From: Candidatus Gastranaerophilales bacterium
GTDB taxonomy: Bacteria; Cyanobacteriota; Vampirovibrionia; Gastranaerophilales; Gastranaerophilaceae
DNA length: 64,000 nucleotides
Direction of reading: 5' to 3'
Assembly: GCA_944324365.1 (NCBI GenBank)
Contig: CALUWA010000001.1
Span: 243,707 to 307,706 of the forward strand
Below the pieces are notes generated by a model. It was not told where the DNA came from. It did no database searches and was given only the letters and a program-made list of their open reading frames with translations. This document shows positions 1 through 8,800 of this stretch, piece after piece (positions within the stretch are counted from its first letter, which is position 1; every line of letters begins with the position of its first letter). The position numbers and the translations under genes are program-made.

Positions 1-186
1 GAAGATTAAAAGATACGCAGCAAAATCCCAAATTTCTTCAAAATTTTTATCCTTGTTAAAACACCTAAAAACTTTATAAGAGGTCCAAACACCGATAAAA
101 CAGGCAAAAGCCATTATTATCCCGTAATAATATATCGAAAATCCGCCAATTGAAAATACTATATCCCCGGGAGATTGAAATATCAT
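1..186 (-). CDS. lgt: Prolipoprotein diacylglyceryl transferase, N-terminal part (cut by window edge)
   Basis: Only the first 62 codons are inside the window, beginning with an ATG whose complement is at 184-186. The start reads MIFQSPGDIVFSIGGFSIYY, followed by a hydrophobic segment. This matches the typical beginning of Lgt (SPGP..xxxGPFSIYWYG), the inner-membrane enzyme that transfers diacylglycerol from phosphatidylglycerol to the lipobox cysteine of prolipoproteins. It lies 3 bp downstream of a predicted lipoprotein gene on the same strand, so enzyme and substrate seem to be co-transcribed. The catalytic region lies beyond the left edge and could not be inspected. The family call rests on the N-terminus only. 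Confidence 0.8.
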   Translation of the reverse strand, partial: MIFQSPGDIVFSIGGFSIYYYGIIMAFACFIGVWTSYKVFRCFNKDKNFEEIWDFAAYLLIF

Positions 187-189
187 AAT

Positions 190-762
190 TTACTCTTTCA
201 AAGAAGTATTAAGTTTCAACTCAATATCTTTTATGTGGTTTTGAACATCGTCGCTGTCAGGAGCCTGCTCCGCTTTAGCCAAATATTCATTATAATTTTT
301 TATTGCATCTTTTAACAATTCATCAACATACGCAGAAGTGCTATCAGGCAGCTTTTCCGGTCTTTCAATTTCTTCCGGCGCAACCTTTTGTAAATTTCCG
401 TTATCATCCAAGATAATTAAACCGGAAGTAAGGTCAGATGCAATATTTTCCTCCGCAACCGCAAGCGAATAATACGAATCCGCAAAATCAGGCTTTAAAG
501 TTATTGCTTTTTGATAAGAATGAAGAGCATTCACGTAATCCTCGGATTTAGTATATGCTACAGCAAGATTATAATGTGATTCAAATATAGAATCATCCAA
601 ATCAATACTGGATTTTAAACGTTCGATAGCCTCCGGATAATTTTCCTGCTCCATATAAGCCATAGCCTTATTGTTAAGTTCCTGTACCGCAAAGCTGTTG
701 ATACAAGCAGTTGTAATTACGGAAATAGACAAAATACTAACCAATAATAACGCTTTTTTCAT
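190..762 (-). CDS. TPR-repeat lipoprotein
   Basis: The ATG at 762 is preferred over a TTG codon directly in front of it; an AGAGGG-type ribosome site lies upstream. The protein begins with Lys-Lys and a hydrophobic stretch ending in the lipobox ITTAC, so Cys20 is the likely lipidated residue. Residues of about 25-110 hold tandem TPR-like helices (AMAYMEQENYPEAIERLKSS and two more), a protein-protein interaction scaffold. The tail is charged and helical. It is probably anchored in a membrane facing the periplasm. Its partner is unknown. It precedes lgt by 3 bp in an apparent operon. Confidence 0.75.
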   Translation of the reverse strand: MKKALLLVSILSISVITTACINSFAVQELNNKAMAYMEQENYPEAIERLKSSIDLDDSIFESHYNLAVAYTKSEDYVNALHSYQKAITLKPDFADSYYSLAVAEENIASDLTSGLIILDDNGNLQKVAPEEIERPEKLPDSTSAYVDELLKDAIKNYNEYLAKAEQAPDSDDVQNHIKDIELKLNTSLKE

Positions 763-881
763 CAATCATCCCTCTCTAAAACTCAAGATTAATGTGATTG
801 TAATACAATATTTTCTTTTCGTCAATTGCTTAACAAGAGGATAAGGAAAGTTAACGGTCAAAGATTATACTAAATGTAACA

Positions 882-895
882 TTTTGTTAACAAAA
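882..895. promoter_or_regulatory. 14-bp perfect palindrome upstream of GLUG gene
   Basis: TTTTGTTAACAAAA is a perfect palindrome located about 75 bp upstream of the start at 971 and between two divergent genes. It could be a dimeric repressor operator. No regulator is identified, and in such AT-rich DNA a chance palindrome of this length is possible. Confidence 0.3.
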
Positions 896-970
896 CGCTC
901 AATAAATTAAAGAAATTCAACAAATGAGCCGACATCAGAAGTAAGGAAATAAATATAAAGGAAACTAACT

Positions 971-3004
971 ATGGGAATGTCAGCATCACAAGCAAGGTTA
1001 CTATACCTCACAGCACAATTAAATAACCTGTCAAGGAAAGGGCAGGCTGTTTCCGATGCCAAAATAAGACTTTCCATGGATACGGAAGAAGCACAGGAAA
1101 AATACATTAACGCACTAAACGCTACCCGCTTATTTGTTAACACAAATATCTTCTCTTCCAGCGGAACCGTTCAAAACAAGGAATATATTACCCTTGAAAA
1201 CTTGAAAGCACAAGGACTTATGGTATCTGACGGTTCAAAGATTTTAGGGTATTCCTACCAAAAAGTTGCAACTGGGGAAACTGAAAGCATATTAGTAGGA
1301 TATGAAGACGACCTTACAAAACCTGTCTATCCAACCAAAACTGTACAGACAAACGGTTTGCAGGCTCCTTCTGCTACAGCTTCCGGAGATGCAACTAAAA
1401 TGCAGGCAATAGTAGATGCAACCGGTCTTGGAACGGATGATCTTGAAGTTCAATCCTACACAACAGTTATAAACGGTGAAGAAGTTGAACTTAATTCTAT
1501 CGCAATAAAATCACAAGAAGGCTTTGAAGCCATATATGAAATGATGTTGCGAGAAGCTTCAGCACAACCAGCTGTTATTACAAATACACTTCAACAAAAT
1601 TATGTCTTTGATGCAGATACAATTGATATGTCAAAATATGAAAGCAACGGTATCCCGTTCTTCCAGGGGGTATTTGACGGAAACGGTGTAACTATCACAG
1701 GTTTAAACGGTACACAAGGATTGTTCCGTGATGTTTACGGTGTAGTTAAAAATGTTAATATCGACGGAGCAAATATTCAAGCAGAATCTGATGCCATCGG
1801 CGGTATTGCAGGATATCTCGGTGACGGCGGATTAATTGAAAACTGTAATGTGACAAACTTAAATATCAGATGCGAATTAGAAAACAAAGAATACGCTGAA
1901 GGATACGATTCTGAAAGATGCGGCGTCGGCGGTGTTGTCGGCTATAACCAGGGGTCAATCAGAAACACTTCTGCTCAAGGTACAATAACTATTCCGCATG
2001 CAGACGAAAGCTTCGGTTATATCGGCGGCTTTATCGGTGCAAACACCAATTCTGAATACGGCGATGAAGACAACGTAATAGAAAACTGCTATTCAGATGT
2101 AAACCTTGTACTCGGTTCAGGCAAAAATTATTCAAATTCAATCAACGGATTTATCGGTGATGACACTTATGAAACAATAATTAACAACTGTATTTCATTA
2201 GGCAGCATAACGACAATCACCGGTGAAACAATTAACGGATCAGATTTAGCAAACTGGGGTCCTGTAATTGAATCAAATATTAATAATATGATGGCATTGG
2301 ATACAAGAAACAACAATGACGTCCTCTATTGGGAAAGTACAACAGACCCGAATTTCGGAAACGGTTCCCGTCAGCAGCCGGATTCATTAAGGGATGCCAC
2401 AGAAACTTTACCGGACGGAACTGAACTACCTATATGGCTTACTCCGGGAACTGCAGGATATGATGATCAAATTCAGGCTAGCGGGAAAAATAATAACTTA
2501 CCTGTATTAAACCTGTCAGGGCTACAGTCAGCAGGATTAAGCACAGGTGAAAAAGAAGTTCCGGATACAGATGCGGATCCGATAGGATATCAACAAAAAC
2601 CTATTTATGAAGAAGTTAATGTTTACGAAACCCAACTTGTTGAAGATCCAAATTTCTCAATTTCTTCAATGGCATTAGAACAAGGTTTGAGAAGCGGAGC
2701 TTACCAGCTTGTTCAACAGGCCTCAGAAGAATCAACCCAAACTGTTTCATTAAACGGCTTATTCTACGAAGTAGTAAGCTTGAGCACCTGCTCCACAATA
2801 ACTGATGAAGCTGAAGAAGCTGCAGCAGATAAAGCGGAAGCTGAATACAACAAAGCTATGCAGGAAATTCAGGCAAAAGACAAACGCTATGAATTAGATC
2901 AAAAGAAAATTGACACAGAATACAATGCCTACCTGCAGGAAGAAGAAAGTATAAAAACAGTATTACAGAAAAACGTAGACAGATCATTTAAAGCATTTGG
3001 ATAG
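971..3004 (+). CDS. Large GLUG-repeat protein with helical N- and C-termini
   Basis: This 677-residue protein is not assigned a precise function. Residues of about 1-60 (MGMSASQARLLYLTAQLNNL onward) form a charged amphipathic helix, and the last ~75 residues (from about 600) form another long helix or coiled coil ending in VDRSFKAFG. In between, about residues 225-410, are four imperfect GLUG-type repeats (GGIAGY, GGVVGYNQGSIRN, GGFIGA, NGFIGDD, each followed by IENC/IRNT/INNC), a beta-solenoid motif known from bacterial surface adhesins and IgA-protease-like proteins. No signal peptide is visible. The paired terminal helices recall flagellar axial proteins or other non-Sec substrates; that is inference. 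RBS AAGGAA precedes the ATG. It lies 6 bp upstream of a putative protease gene, so they are probably co-expressed. Confidence 0.6.
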   Translation: MGMSASQARLLYLTAQLNNLSRKGQAVSDAKIRLSMDTEEAQEKYINALNATRLFVNTNIFSSSGTVQNKEYITLENLKAQGLMVSDGSKILGYSYQKVATGETESILVGYEDDLTKPVYPTKTVQTNGLQAPSATASGDATKMQAIVDATGLGTDDLEVQSYTTVINGEEVELNSIAIKSQEGFEAIYEMMLREASAQPAVITNTLQQNYVFDADTIDMSKYESNGIPFFQGVFDGNGVTITGLNGTQGLFRDVYGVVKNVNIDGANIQAESDAIGGIAGYLGDGGLIENCNVTNLNIRCELENKEYAEGYDSERCGVGGVVGYNQGSIRNTSAQGTITIPHADESFGYIGGFIGANTNSEYGDEDNVIENCYSDVNLVLGSGKNYSNSINGFIGDDTYETIINNCISLGSITTITGETINGSDLANWGPVIESNINNMMALDTRNNNDVLYWESTTDPNFGNGSRQQPDSLRDATETLPDGTELPIWLTPGTAGYDDQIQASGKNNNLPVLNLSGLQSAGLSTGEKEVPDTDADPIGYQQKPIYEEVNVYETQLVEDPNFSISSMALEQGLRSGAYQLVQQASEESTQTVSLNGLFYEVVSLSTCSTITDEAEEAAADKAEAEYNKAMQEIQAKDKRYELDQKKIDTEYNAYLQEEESIKTVLQKNVDRSFKAFG

Positions 3005-3010
3005 AAAATT

Positions 3011-4399
3011 ATGTCAACAGATATTTCAAAACTACAACTGAATTTATTTAGCACACAGACAGGAATAGACGTTTCCAACGCAATTGTTGAACCTGATAAT
3101 ATTGGCCCGTCATTTCTGAGTGTCACTAACAATTTTGGTTTATCAAACATTAAAGGGGTAGTCTATGCTGAAGATGTAATTTCAGGAACAGTCCAGGACG
3201 AAATAGATAAAACCCAAAATGAAAACGACACAATCTCATCCATAGTTAATGAAAATACAAATGGCAGCATTCTTGACACTAATACAATATTCACAGCCAA
3301 AACAATAACATTTGAAAGTTACGCCGACACGCTGGCAAATTCAACATCAAATTCAACTTCAACAGGCTCAACAAGCAGCACAACAACAAGTAATGGCACT
3401 ACTGTTAAGACAACCACCAATCCAACAGCTCTATATCAAAACATACAATACAGCGAAAATTATGATAAAGAGATTCAGCAGAAAATTATTCAGGGCGGCA
3501 TTGATATATTAGTAAACTGGCTTGATGACTATATTAATAACTACGAAGAAAAAGTAGCTGAAGGACAAGCCAACGGCGAAACAGAAGTTAAATTATCATT
3601 TCTTCTTAGATTAAGAAAAGCAATCGAAAACTGCGATTTCCCAATCGGCTTTGGAAATGATGATTACTTTACGGAAGCATCCGGAGACGGGTATATCGTA
3701 CTTGGGGCATACAGTGCTGCTTATGATACCTCATATTATTTAAATCCGGAAGATCACGCAAATGATAACGTAGGTGCCTTAAACCATTTCAACAGCAGCA
3801 TTATCTTAAATGCAGATTTATTCTGCACAAACAGAAAATACACAAGCCAATACCAGGTACAAAAAGCAATTGAACGCGGAGAATTTGACTATTTATTTGA
3901 AGAAGGCACAACACAGGAACAAATAAACGAAGCCTACACCGATATATTACTGGCATCAGATGAAGTCTATTATAGCTACGCCAGCACATATTTTGCATCA
4001 ATCCTGGCACATGAATTAATCCACTCAACACACGTCACGAATGAAGCTGTAACCTATGCAACTTGCGAAATGATTGAAGATGATTTTAGAGATCAGGTAA
4101 TATCAACAAACTGGACAGCAGATACCCAAGCAGCAGTCGATACAATATTTGCAAATTTAGATTTGAACAGTATCACATATGACGAACTGTATTTACCAAT
4201 AGGCGGCGGAAGCGGCGTAGGATTCCATGACTTAGGGAACAATGACGATGTTGCTTCTCACGGACACGATGAAAACATGGCTTACAATACAGATACCGTA
4301 TATGAAGACGGCACTATTGCTTACAAAGCATACACTAACTTCACAACAGGCAATACCCTTGAAGACGACAAAAAAGAACTTATGAACTTTATTGTATAA
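3011..4399 (+). CDS. Putative HExxH zinc metallopeptidase, non-classical secretion
   Basis: The 462-residue protein has HELIH at residues 334-338 inside a hydrophobic helix (ASILAHELIHSTH), the signature of zincin metallopeptidases: two His ligands and a catalytic Glu. A third ligand could be His341 or Glu345 (TNEAVTY). Residues ~110-137 are a Ser/Thr-rich low-complexity linker. There is no signal peptide, and the N-terminus is polar. The gene begins 6 bp after the GLUG-protein stop with no good ribosome site of its own, which suggests translational coupling. Its last 11 bp overlap the convergent HAD gene. Substrate and exact peptidase family are not recognised. Overall call moderate; the motif itself is clear. 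Confidence 0.55.
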   Translation: MSTDISKLQLNLFSTQTGIDVSNAIVEPDNIGPSFLSVTNNFGLSNIKGVVYAEDVISGTVQDEIDKTQNENDTISSIVNENTNGSILDTNTIFTAKTITFESYADTLANSTSNSTSTGSTSSTTTSNGTTVKTTTNPTALYQNIQYSENYDKEIQQKIIQGGIDILVNWLDDYINNYEEKVAEGQANGETEVKLSFLLRLRKAIENCDFPIGFGNDDYFTEASGDGYIVLGAYSAAYDTSYYLNPEDHANDNVGALNHFNSSIILNADLFCTNRKYTSQYQVQKAIERGEFDYLFEEGTTQEQINEAYTDILLASDEVYYSYASTYFASILAHELIHSTHVTNEAVTYATCEMIEDDFRDQVISTNWTADTQAAVDTIFANLDLNSITYDELYLPIGGGSGVGFHDLGNNDDVASHGHDENMAYNTDTVYEDGTIAYKAYTNFTTGNTLEDDKKELMNFIV

Positions 4400-5090
4400 T
4401 TGCAGCCGGCAGCTTGGCAAGGATTCCGTCAAAATCGTGGAAATCCTTGATTATCTGATTTACTGCAGGTATTTTTTCATAATATTCAACAGGTTCAAGA
4501 GATGCAATTGCAACAATTTTACCTATACCCGCTGCATATGCGGCATTTATTCCGGATAGTGCATCTTCTACTACGATACAATCTTTCGGTTCCAACTCTA
4601 AATTTTTAGCAGCTTTCAAATAAATATCCGGAGCTGGCTTGCCTTTTACGGAACCATCATCATAAACAATTTTTTCTATATCAAACCACTTTTCAAGTTT
4701 GAATTGCTCTATATAAAAATCTACATTGCTTTTGCCGGACATTGTAGCAATCGTGCGCGGAATATTATTTACTTTCAAATAATCCAAAAATTCAACGGCA
4801 TACGGTGCAAGCCCGCATTTATCACCGTCCTTACGGCATTCCTCGCGATATAATGCCTCTTTTTCTTCTGCTAGTTTTTCAACCAATTCAGACTCCGGCT
4901 CGCGGGATAAAGCATACTTAATTATATCAAAATTTGTTCTTCCAAACATGTATTTGCGCATTTCTTCATCTGAAAAAGGCTCTCCTCGAAGCAGTTTGGA
5001 AAATTCACGCCAGGCATCATAGTGTTTTTTTGAATCAAAGAAAAGTGTACCGTTAAAATCAAAAATAATGCCTCTAAATCTATTATCCAT
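4389..5090 (-). CDS. HAD-superfamily hydrolase, beta-phosphoglucomutase-like
   Basis: This 233-residue protein has the HAD motifs in order. Motif I is FDFNGTLF (residues ~10-17), motif II TMSG (~117-120), motif III Lys in GKPAPDIY (~148), and motif IV VVEDALSGI (~166-174). The helical cap between motifs I and II fits the PGM-beta/phosphatase subfamily (C1 cap). The usual general acid/base Asp of DxDGT is Asn here. That suggests altered chemistry, for example slow phosphatase or phosphomutase activity, although Asn at this site also occurs in some other family members. It lies 13 bp downstream of a TPR gene on the same strand. Substrate is unknown. Confidence 0.75.
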   Translation of the reverse strand: MDNRFRGIIFDFNGTLFFDSKKHYDAWREFSKLLRGEPFSDEEMRKYMFGRTNFDIIKYALSREPESELVEKLAEEKEALYREECRKDGDKCGLAPYAVEFLDYLKVNNIPRTIATMSGKSNVDFYIEQFKLEKWFDIEKIVYDDGSVKGKPAPDIYLKAAKNLELEPKDCIVVEDALSGINAAYAAGIGKIVAIASLEPVEYYEKIPAVNQIIKDFHDFDGILAKLPAAIIQ

Positions 5091-5103
5091 ATATATATTA
5101 ATC

Positions 5104-5682
5104 CTATTTACGCTCGTTAATCAATTTATTATAATAACCGAGATACAGTTGCGCATCTTTCGGCTTATTCAGCATTTTATACACATAGGCAAGGTTATAA
5201 TGAAAATCAGGTTCTGTTGATTTAAAATATATGGCATCCAAGAATGCATTTTTCGCCTTTCTGTATTCGCCGATTTTAATATATGCACATCCCATGTTGT
5301 AATATGCATACGCAAATTCATTATTAACCTTTAATGCTGCTTTATATTTATCAATAGCCATATTTGGCTTGCCGTTAGCCAAATATAAATTTGCAAGATT
5401 ATAGCTAGCCTTATAATTTTTAGGATCTGCCGCCAGAGAATGCTCATACATAAATTCGGCATCTCCGGTTTTGCCCATATCCTGCATAATATTACCCAGA
5501 ATAAGCCACTGCTGTGAAGTTCTCTCTTCCTGCGGGATGCTCAGGATTAAATTAAAGACAGCATCAACCTGATTTGCGGCATACATGGAATTTATCTGCA
5601 TATCAATATCGTTTTCTCCTTCAGAGAAAACCGGCACAGCAAAGCATATAAAACATAATCCCAAAAGTAATAATTTCTTCAT
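5104..5682 (-). CDS. Secreted TPR-repeat protein
   Basis: I chose the ATG at 5682. The frame extends 12 codons upstream to a TTG, but residues from 5682 (MKKLLLLGLCFICFAVPVFS) form a clean signal peptide with cleavage near FSEG. About four TPR units follow (WLILGNIMQDMGKTGDAEFM, ASYNLANLYLANG, AYYNMGCAYIKIGEYRKA, FHYNLAYVYKMLN), ending in a short charged tail, 192 residues in total. It is probably a periplasmic scaffold protein. No ribosome site is visible. A TATAAT hexamer ends 6 nt before the ATG, so the message may be leaderless. The HAD gene follows on the same strand. Confidence 0.7.
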   Translation of the reverse strand: MKKLLLLGLCFICFAVPVFSEGENDIDMQINSMYAANQVDAVFNLILSIPQEERTSQQWLILGNIMQDMGKTGDAEFMYEHSLAADPKNYKASYNLANLYLANGKPNMAIDKYKAALKVNNEFAYAYYNMGCAYIKIGEYRKAKNAFLDAIYFKSTEPDFHYNLAYVYKMLNKPKDAQLYLGYYNKLINERK

Positions 5683-5688
5683 ATAAAA

Positions 5689-5718
5689 ATTATAAAATAA
5701 ATAAATAAAAATTTCCAA
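5689..5718 (-). promoter_or_regulatory. Promoter for TPR gene, possible leaderless start
   Basis: On the minus strand TTGGAA (5713-5718) and TATAAT (5689-5694) are separated by 18 bp. TATAAT is followed by exactly 6 nt and then the ATG at 5682, which would put the transcription start on the initiation codon. Confidence 0.5.
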
Positions 5719-5770
5719 TACAAAAAATTTGACTTAATAAAAAATACGGTAATAATGTTGGTGATGTCTC

Positions 5771-5816
5771 TTTTACTGGTTAATCTTCGCTTCTCCTCCT
5801 TGAGGCGAAGATTCTT
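5771..5816. repeat. Inverted repeat in intergenic gap
   Basis: AATCTTCGC and GCGAAGATT form a 9-bp perfect stem around a 14-nt loop, followed on the plus strand by CTTTTTATT. It looks like a terminator on the plus strand, but no plus-strand gene ends here. On the minus strand its loop holds AAGGAG. It may be a leftover of a small RNA or a bidirectional terminator. Confidence 0.4.
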
Positions 5817-5834
5817 TTTATTCGCAGCCTAACA

Positions 5835-5865
5835 AAATAAAAAAGGGTTGAAATATTTTCAACCC
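5835..5865 (-). terminator. Rho-independent terminator
   Basis: On the minus strand a 9-bp perfect stem (GGGTTGAAA/TTTCAACCC, 5845-5865) is followed by a T-rich run. It lies about 55 bp after the stop of the 5920-6726 gene and would end that transcript. Confidence 0.8.
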
Positions 5866-5919
5866 TGACACACACATTTTTCTTTCCTATTACACACATT
5901 ATTTGAGAAATTATTATAG

Positions 5920-6726
5920 CTAAGATTTCATTTGACTAACTGCAGGAGCCGCGATTGCACCGCCAATTGCACCGGCAATTGCTGCCCATAAAGGTTTGCT
6001 CTTGAACAGAGGAGCTATCCATTTAACTTTTGACAACAGTGCCAGACCCACCGCACCTATAGTAGCGCCGCCAAGGGCATTACCGGTTTTCTTCAAAGCG
6101 TTTTGTTTTCTACCGACAGGTTGTCCCGTTATCATTGCAACGTTTTCTTCAGCTGAAACTCCATCATATAACCCGAGAGTAACTGTCTGCAAAAATCCCT
6201 GTTTAAAAGAACCGCTTGAATGATTTAAGATATCTTCCGTTAAATCTTTACCCATATACTGTTTGTATATAGATCTTGCCTTAGCTGCAATCTGTTTTTC
6301 AGTTGCTTCCCCATTAGGGTCAAATGCAGCTCTTACGGCATGTTTGAGAGCATTATAAGAATCTCTTATCTGTTCCTGTTCATCCTGGATTATTTTTGTA
6401 TGAAGATTTTCGCACATTTCCTGAACTTCCTGCATAGGAACATTTATTGCAAAATCATTACTGCGCCAATTTTCTGCCATACGTCTTTGATTTTGATACA
6501 TATAATCCTGATTTTTCTGCATATTTTTATAAAACTGATCATAATCAAAACTTCCGGTAAAGTTAGGAAAAATACTTCCGTCCATACTTAACGCATCGGA
6601 ATTAAGCCTGTTATAACTGTCAAGTGCCTCTACCTGACTCTGATAACCATTTAAAAAAGGAGCCATCATCATATCTGTGTTCATCATTGAACCATATGGT
6701 GTAATCCCGTACATTAAAGGATCCAT
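5920..6726 (-). CDS. Conserved-looking hypothetical protein with glycine-zipper C-terminus
   Basis: No family was recognised. The 268-residue protein starts with a Met/Gly/Tyr-rich unordered region (MDPLMYGITPYGSMM), has a charged helical middle (residues ~85-165) and ends with two hydrophobic glycine-rich helices (GGATIGAVGLALL and LWAAIAGAIGGAIAAPAV). These resemble membrane-inserting glycine zippers. A clear GGAGG at 6735-6739, 8 nt from the ATG, supports the start. It is a single-gene unit with its own terminator. The C-terminus suggests membrane association; otherwise function is open. Confidence 0.6.
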   Translation of the reverse strand: MDPLMYGITPYGSMMNTDMMMAPFLNGYQSQVEALDSYNRLNSDALSMDGSIFPNFTGSFDYDQFYKNMQKNQDYMYQNQRRMAENWRSNDFAINVPMQEVQEMCENLHTKIIQDEQEQIRDSYNALKHAVRAAFDPNGEATEKQIAAKARSIYKQYMGKDLTEDILNHSSGSFKQGFLQTVTLGLYDGVSAEENVAMITGQPVGRKQNALKKTGNALGGATIGAVGLALLSKVKWIAPLFKSKPLWAAIAGAIGGAIAAPAVSQMKS

Positions 6727-6847
6727 TTACCTAACCTCCAAATTAAATTTACCTAACCTTACTTATATAAAAACATTTCATTCGCAAAAATTGCATTATA
6801 AAAAAAATATGTTAATAAAAGTTAACATTTCAACTATAAAGTAGCCC

Positions 6848-6876
6848 TTGCCAGAAAGTCGGGAAGGTTGTACAAT
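6848..6876 (+). promoter_or_regulatory. Sigma-70-type promoter
   Basis: TTGCCA (6848-6853), a 17-bp spacer and TACAAT (6871-6876). The transcript would start near 6883, just before the AGGAG ribosome site at 6884-6888. This rules out the longer reading frame that begins inside the -35 box. Confidence 0.7.
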
Positions 6877-6898
6877 AGAGCTTAGGAGAGAAAGACCT

Positions 6899-7954
6899 GT
6901 GGCAAAAATAATATTACGTAGACTTTTTTCATTTCTGCTTATTGTTGCATTTATTGCATCCATTTTTATGTACCCTGACTGGTACAAAAGACAGGTTAAT
7001 AAAGCCAGAGGAATGTATTACGTTGCACAGGGAGACAAACAATTAAGAAAACAAAATTTTCAAAAAGCAATAAATTTATATCTTTACGCACTGGAATTAT
7101 ATCCGGAGCATTACAGCGCCTGGTTTAACCTCGGGAATATATACGTGGCATATGAAGATTACTATTCCGCAGTTGATGCATATGCCAAGGCTATCGAATA
7201 CAATCCTAATTACGTTCTTGCAAGAATGAATTACGGGATAATTTCCGTTGAAAAACTCGGCAACTTTGATGAAGCAATTGATCAATATAACAAAATTATC
7301 GGGATAAGAAGAAAACTTGTGTATATTCCTTTTGTTTTTAACAATTTGAGAAGCTACAAAACAAATATAGGGCTTGCATATTACAACAGAGGAGTTGCCT
7401 ACAGGCAAAAATCAACATATCTTGACCAGGACTGGGAATATCAGCAAAGATACTTGCAGGAAGCAATTAAGTCCTACCAGGAAGCCGTAAAAATCCTGAA
7501 AAAAGATTACGATGCAAGATATAATCTGGCGCTTGCGTATCATTTAAATAAAGATTACAATCTGGCAGGTTTGACTTACTGTGAAGCAATCCAGCTTGCC
7601 CCAATGAATTATGAAGCGCATTACAATCTTGCAGTGCTCTTAAACCACCTCAGATACTACAAAGAAGCCCTTAGTGAAATGTACAAAGCAACAACGCTGA
7701 TTTCCAATAATGTCGGAGATGCTAACCGTCAAAGATACGTATTTGATGTTATGAACGATGTAACAAGAAAAATTATGCTTGATGAAAAAGGTATGCAGTA
7801 CTTAATGGAAGAATTTAACAAGGGACACGAAACAACTGCAGAAATCACATATGTAAACGGAAAACTTGTTGCAACGGACGACTTGGATAAAGCAATGCTT
7901 AAAAACTTCCAAACATGCGCCTCAAAAGATATATTCCGCGAAGAAGATAAATAA
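6899..7954 (+). CDS. Membrane-anchored TPR-repeat protein
   Basis: The GTG at 6899 follows AGGAG (6884-6888) by 10 nt and lies directly behind a good promoter, so the 17 upstream codons are excluded. The product (351 residues) starts with a basic segment and one transmembrane helix (FSFLLIVAFIASIFMY), followed by at least five TPR units (YVAQGDKQLRKQNFQKAINL, AWFNLGNIYVAYEDYYSAVD, AYYNRGVAYRQ, ARYNLALAYHLN, AHYNLAVLLNHL). Most of the protein is probably periplasmic and serves as a docking platform; the partner is unknown. It is the third TPR protein within 8 kb. It ends 3 bp from a convergent permease gene. Confidence 0.75.
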   Translation: MAKIILRRLFSFLLIVAFIASIFMYPDWYKRQVNKARGMYYVAQGDKQLRKQNFQKAINLYLYALELYPEHYSAWFNLGNIYVAYEDYYSAVDAYAKAIEYNPNYVLARMNYGIISVEKLGNFDEAIDQYNKIIGIRRKLVYIPFVFNNLRSYKTNIGLAYYNRGVAYRQKSTYLDQDWEYQQRYLQEAIKSYQEAVKILKKDYDARYNLALAYHLNKDYNLAGLTYCEAIQLAPMNYEAHYNLAVLLNHLRYYKEALSEMYKATTLISNNVGDANRQRYVFDVMNDVTRKIMLDEKGMQYLMEEFNKGHETTAEITYVNGKLVATDDLDKAMLKNFQTCASKDIFREEDK

Positions 7955-7957
7955 AAC

Positions 7958-8800
7958 TTAACCTTTTACGGCACCTTCGTTTTCACCGGATATGAAATAT
8001 CTCTGCATAGCAAGGAAAAATATTAAAATCGGGATAGTTGAAAGAATTGACCCCGCCGCAATAAATCTCCAGTTAGAGCTGAACATTCCCTGCAAATTGT
8101 TAACCCCGACAGGAAGCGTATACATACTTTCCTTGGTTAGCACAATACTCGGCCACAAAAATTCACCCCACGAACCAATAAATGTGAATATCGCAAGTAC
8201 TGCAAGCGACGGTTTAACCATCGGAATAAGAACTTTCCAAAACAACTGCCATACAGAACAGCCGTCAATAATTGCAGCTTCTTCCATCTCCTTAGGAATT
8301 CCCAGAAAAGCCTGCCGCATAAGAAAAATTCCGAACGCACTTACAGCAAACGGCATAATCAACCCGATAAAGCCTGCAGTGTTGCTTACACTATCCACAA
8401 GATGCAACTTTAAAGTTACAAGATAAACCGGAAGCATAATTGCCTGAAAAGGAATCATAATTGTTGCCAGTATTGAAAAGAATGCTATCTTTTTCCCCTT
8501 AAATTCCATTCTTGCAAGCGGATACCCGGCCATAGCAGAAAGTATAAGATTTAATAAAACGGTTCCGCCCGCCACAATCATACTGTTTACAAAATATCCG
8601 ATAAAATCAACCCTGTGCCATACGCCGGTATAATTTGCCCAGGTAAAGTCTTTAGGAATAATCGCCGGCGGGTAGGCAAATATATTTTCGCTGTTTCCTT
8701 TTAATGAGGTTGATATCAGCCATATGAACGGAAAAATCGACAGCAGCGATACCATAATTAATATAAAATGCGTTGAAAATTTTTCTAAAAAACGTTTCAT
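7958..8800 (-). CDS. Sugar ABC transporter permease, MalG/UgpE type
   Basis: This 280-residue protein has six predicted membrane helices and the cytoplasmic EAA loop EEAAIIDGCSVWQLFWKVLI (residues ~188-207), which contacts the ATPase. Sequence and length fit the CUT1 carbohydrate-uptake family, subunit 2, as in MalG, UgpE or LacG. It overlaps the preceding permease by 4 bp (ATGA), as expected for a heterodimer. No substrate-binding protein or ATPase gene is in the window, so the substrate cannot be named. The CUT1 ATPase is often encoded elsewhere and shared. Confidence 0.88.
   Translation of the reverse strand: MKRFLEKFSTHFILIMVSLLSIFPFIWLISTSLKGNSENIFAYPPAIIPKDFTWANYTGVWHRVDFIGYFVNSMIVAGGTVLLNLILSAMAGYPLARMEFKGKKIAFFSILATIMIPFQAIMLPVYLVTLKLHLVDSVSNTAGFIGLIMPFAVSAFGIFLMRQAFLGIPKEMEEAAIIDGCSVWQLFWKVLIPMVKPSLAVLAIFTFIGSWGEFLWPSIVLTKESMYTLPVGVNNLQGMFSSNWRFIAAGSILSTIPILIFFLAMQRYFISGENEGAVKG

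Noticed and set aside
5771..5816. Possible 4.5S/SRP-type or other small RNA
   Set aside because: The hairpin lacks the conserved SRP loop sequences and is too short; kept only as an inverted repeat.
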